Shown here piece after piece: positions 34,712 to 36,210 of a stretch of DNA of 36,210 nucleotides. The position numbers and the translations under genes are program-made. Below the pieces are notes generated by a model. That model worked only from the letters and a program-made list of their open reading frames with translations. It searched no databases and had not been told where the DNA came from. The stretch is from Stomatobaculum longum. Lineage in GTDB: Bacteria > Bacillota > Clostridia > Lachnospirales > Lachnospiraceae. The stretch spans positions 1 through 36,210 of the forward strand of contig CAJPKN010000006.1 of assembly GCA_905370385.1 (NCBI GenBank), written 5' to 3'. Position 1 is the stretch's first letter. Each line of letters starts with the position of its first letter.

Positions 34712-34757
34712 GTCCGCCCTTTCGCCGAAACACGGCGCAAGGGCGGACGCTTATTTT
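34712..34757 (+). terminator. Terminator after ptsI
   Basis: Stem GTCCGCCCTT / AAGGGCGGAC, one T/C mismatch, then CGCCG / CGGCG around the loop AAACA, followed by GCTTATTTTT. Confidence 0.9.
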
Positions 34758-35045
34758 TATCAAAGAGCACACGAAAGTCTTTGATAGAGCAACTTGAATA
34801 TGAGTAAGCCTTGTACGCGGAGAGAAGAAGTGTATCTGAGTTTCAAGCGGCTCGATGACGTCAAGTTTCAAGCGGCCCAATGACGGTGTGGAAGTCTTCC
34901 GTAAAGGAGAAAAGTAAGATTTCCGGCTGTCTCTGCAATATCTCTGTGTGCAAGCCTTGTGTGAGGGTAAAAGGATTGCGTTTCGGTAATGCGAAGCGCA
35001 AGGCGAAGTCGGAGGAATGCTTCTACTGCGCGGAAAGTTAATGTG
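34758..35045. other. Non-coding stretch after ptsI with a short direct repeat
   Basis: No credible gene is visible. It contains two 22-base copies (34839-34860 and 34864-34885) differing at two positions and starting 25 bases apart, and a hairpin TTGCGTTTC / GAAGCGCAA at 34976-35001. Base composition is lower in G+C than in the coding DNA around it. Confidence 0.5.
34839..34885. repeat. Two imperfect 22-bp direct repeats
   Basis: Each copy begins AGTTTCAAGCGGC and ends ATGACG; two mismatches, three bases between the copies. Only two copies are present, and there is no CRISPR-like regular spacing. Confidence 0.7.
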
Positions 35046-35046
35046 G

Positions 35047-35052
35047 TACAAT
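35047..35052 (+). promoter_or_regulatory. Possible extended -10 element for the orphan membrane protein
   Basis: TACAAT preceded by TGG, 53 bases before the ATG at 35106. No good -35 box is seen at the proper distance, so the assignment is weak. Confidence 0.35.
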
Positions 35053-35105
35053 AAAAAAATCGGATTGAAAAAGAGACCGCAATGTGAAGTCATGGGAGGC
35101 AGCGT

Positions 35106-35654
35106 ATGAAACAACTGTGTTATCTTTTGGTGCCGCTCGGAGCGGCGCTCATTATTTTCGGTATACGCGGGATAATCGCTAACGTGAAGGTGAAGCTTCT
35201 ATATGAGCAGCCCTACATCGAAGAGAGCGGCAGCTTTACTGTCACGGAGCCGGGAAACTACGGCATTTGGTTAAACGGAAAGCAGTACAGCAAATCCCCG
35301 TATGGGGAATTCGGTTTGCAACTCTCAATCAAAGAGACGGGAGAGATGATTCCGCTCAGCAGACCGTTGATGCGCACCACCGTAAGCGGCATCGGGACGG
35401 CACGCATGGAGCTCTATACCTTTTATGCGGATGCCGGCAACTATACCTTAACGCGGACGGGGGATGCGAGCCTCGGTGACAGATTGCTCTCAAATGTCGG
35501 GAAGGTCGTGAGCAGAAAGCCGGTCGACTATGCGCGCTTCTCCTTCCGCGTCTATCCGAACAGATCTATCGCATTCGGATTTGCCTATGGTTTTGGCATT
35601 GCCTTGGGCGTTATGCTCATAAATTTCGGCTTGCTCCTGCCGCACTATCTGTAA
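35106..35654 (+). CDS. Unknown membrane-anchored protein
   Basis: A 182 aa protein with ATG 35106 after GGGAGG at 35094-35099. One hydrophobic segment lies at each end (CYLLVPLGAALIIFGIRGII, ~4-24; FAYGFGIALGVMLINFGLLL, ~157-178). Between them is a ~130-residue beta-rich part, probably outside the membrane, with FTVTEPGNYGIWLNGKQYS and YTFYADAGNYTLTRTG, which look like strands of a sandwich or lectin-like fold. I recognise no family. No gene partner is near; it stands alone between non-coding stretches. The good ribosome site and normal codon use argue that it is real. Confidence 0.72.
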   Translation: MKQLCYLLVPLGAALIIFGIRGIIANVKVKLLYEQPYIEESGSFTVTEPGNYGIWLNGKQYSKSPYGEFGLQLSIKETGEMIPLSRPLMRTTVSGIGTARMELYTFYADAGNYTLTRTGDASLGDRLLSNVGKVVSRKPVDYARFSFRVYPNRSIAFGFAYGFGIALGVMLINFGLLLPHYL

Positions 35655-35862
35655 GCCACGGCCAAACCAAAATCCTGCTCTGCGAGAATCATGAGACGGC
35701 TTGAACGTTACCTGAGCGCTGCGTTTGGGGAGGGGGGCAGCTCTCCTTTTCATGCTGCTGTGTGTTGTCTTTGATACTGTATCGAAGTTTTCCGACTTTC
35801 GCAGGATTCCGCTTACCTGTCCTTCCGGGAGGCTGTGCTTTACGCGGATGTTTCGAAATTTG

Positions 35863-35892
35863 TACTTGGAAAGAGTCGGAGGTCTATGCTAT
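35863..35892 (+). promoter_or_regulatory. Promoter-like site upstream of tRNA-Ser(GGA)
   Basis: TTGGAA, an 18-base spacer and TATACT preceded by TGC (extended -10). No gene starts closely downstream; the nearest is the tRNA some 200 bases on. Confidence 0.5.
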
Positions 35893-35987
35893 ACTGATTC
35901 AACACCACTTTTTGGGGCGTTACGATGTGTGACACCACCGGAGTGAACGGGTGAGAAAACAAAATCAAAAAAACTTTTAAAAAGTCG

Positions 35988-36016
35988 TTGACTTTTTGCG
36001 GACAGGTATTTATACT
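35988..36016 (+). promoter_or_regulatory. Promoter of tRNA-Ser(GGA)
   Basis: TTGACT at 35988-35993, 17-base spacer and TATACT at 36011-36016, giving a leader of about 70 bases before the tRNA. The -35 box lies within the inverted repeat AAAAAGTC-GTT-GACTTTTT. Confidence 0.82.
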
Positions 36017-36095
36017 GATTAAGCTGTAATCAGCGGCACCGCGTGTCACTGAGCAAACTGAAAAAAGTTATTCGATTTCAGGCACAGTACTTTTA

Positions 36096-36184
36096 GCAGA
36101 AGTACCCAAGTGGTTGAAGGGGCTCCCCTGGAAAGGGAGTAGGTCGTTAATAGCGGCGCGAGGGTTCAAATGCCTCCTTCTGCG
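36096..36184 (+). tRNA. tRNA-Ser(GGA) with a mismatched T-stem
   Basis: Class II tRNA of 89 bases without encoded CCA. Acceptor GCAGAAG / CTTCTGC with discriminator G; anticodon stem CTCCC / GGGAG around loop CTGGAAA, so anticodon GGA (reads UCC, UCU). The long variable arm is present. The T arm reads GAGGG-TTCAAAT-GCCTC: the pair next to the loop is G-G, since position 61 (base 36172) is G where C is almost invariant. All else looks functional. Confidence 0.9.
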
Positions 36185-36210
36185 ATGCAGACTGGTTCGG
36201 CAAAGAACAT

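Larger units (their letters stand above)
35655..36095. other. Non-coding stretch before tRNA-Ser(GGA), with two promoters
   Basis: I see no convincing protein gene. Two promoter-like sites point right: 35863-35892 and 35988-36016. Between and around them are A/T-rich runs and an 8-bp inverted repeat (35979-35997) that overlaps the second -35 box. The first promoter might make a short RNA or simply add to tRNA transcription. Confidence 0.45.

Noticed and set aside
34656..35114. Minus-strand frame of 152 codons downstream of ptsI
   Set aside because: It reads through the ptsI terminator stem, has no ribosome site and no protein-like pattern.
35725..35946. Plus-strand frame of 73 codons
   Set aside because: A run of G precedes it, but it contains a promoter-like site and the translated sequence is not protein-like.
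27414..36184. Genomic island between two tRNA-Ser genes
   Set aside because: The tRNA 3' ends are not identical repeats, no integrase is present and the block contains the housekeeping genes ptsH and ptsI.

Overview
This 36.2 kb window looks like chromosomal DNA from a fairly GC-rich member of the Lachnospiraceae/Clostridia. The evidence is a VanRS-type two-component system, the hpf-secA-prfB order, a t6A operon, strong Shine-Dalgarno sites, TTG/GTG starts, an anaerobic Ni-Fe CO dehydrogenase and HPr/EI of the clostridial type. The genus is inference only; an oral genus such as Stomatobaculum would fit the base composition. I see no prophage, insertion sequence or CRISPR array. Most genes read left to right; only hpf and tRNA-Ser(UGA) are on the minus strand.

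Layout. (1) 1-744: 3' part of metK. (2) 778-8724: tightly packed run of two back-to-back two-component systems (kinase-regulator, then regulator-48 aa membrane peptide-kinase), a 782 aa membrane protein, an ABC ATPase and an ABC-2 permease. (3) 8774-11981: a three-gene membrane module resembling Bacillus subtilis YdjI/YdjG/YdjH (SPFH protein, zinc-ribbon membrane protein, TPM-domain protein), without the PspA-like partner YdjF. (4) 12023-13513: thrC and terminator. (5) 13665-15887: a single-gene unit for a CO dehydrogenase-type protein with a 23-histidine N-terminal tail and an Asp where a C-cluster cysteine is expected; no maturation or electron-transfer gene is beside it. (6) 15983-20722: hpf (divergent), secA, prfB; prfB has lost the usual frameshift site. 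(7) 20856-26878: ACT regulator, hom, tsaE, tsaB, rimI, rnz, tsaD, ispD, mostly with overlapping stop/start codons, ending in a strong terminator. (8) 26879-27628: about 535 bp without a credible protein gene, then tRNA-Ser(UGA) on the minus strand with its own promoter and terminator. (9) 27629-34659: amylosucrase-like GH13 enzyme with a charged C-terminal tail, HAD phosphatase, sucrose-type PTS permease, HPr and enzyme I. (10) 34660-36210: one orphan membrane protein in mostly non-coding DNA, and tRNA-Ser(GGA) with a mismatched T-stem.

How the parts fit. The PTS block can import and phosphorylate a sugar, probably sucrose, using EI, HPr and the IIBCA permease. The t6A genes sit with RNase Z, and both tRNA genes in the window lack an encoded CCA, so RNase Z and CCA addition are needed to mature them. 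thrC and hom belong to the same threonine pathway but lie in separate units. The most unusual item is the histidine-tailed CO dehydrogenase homologue.
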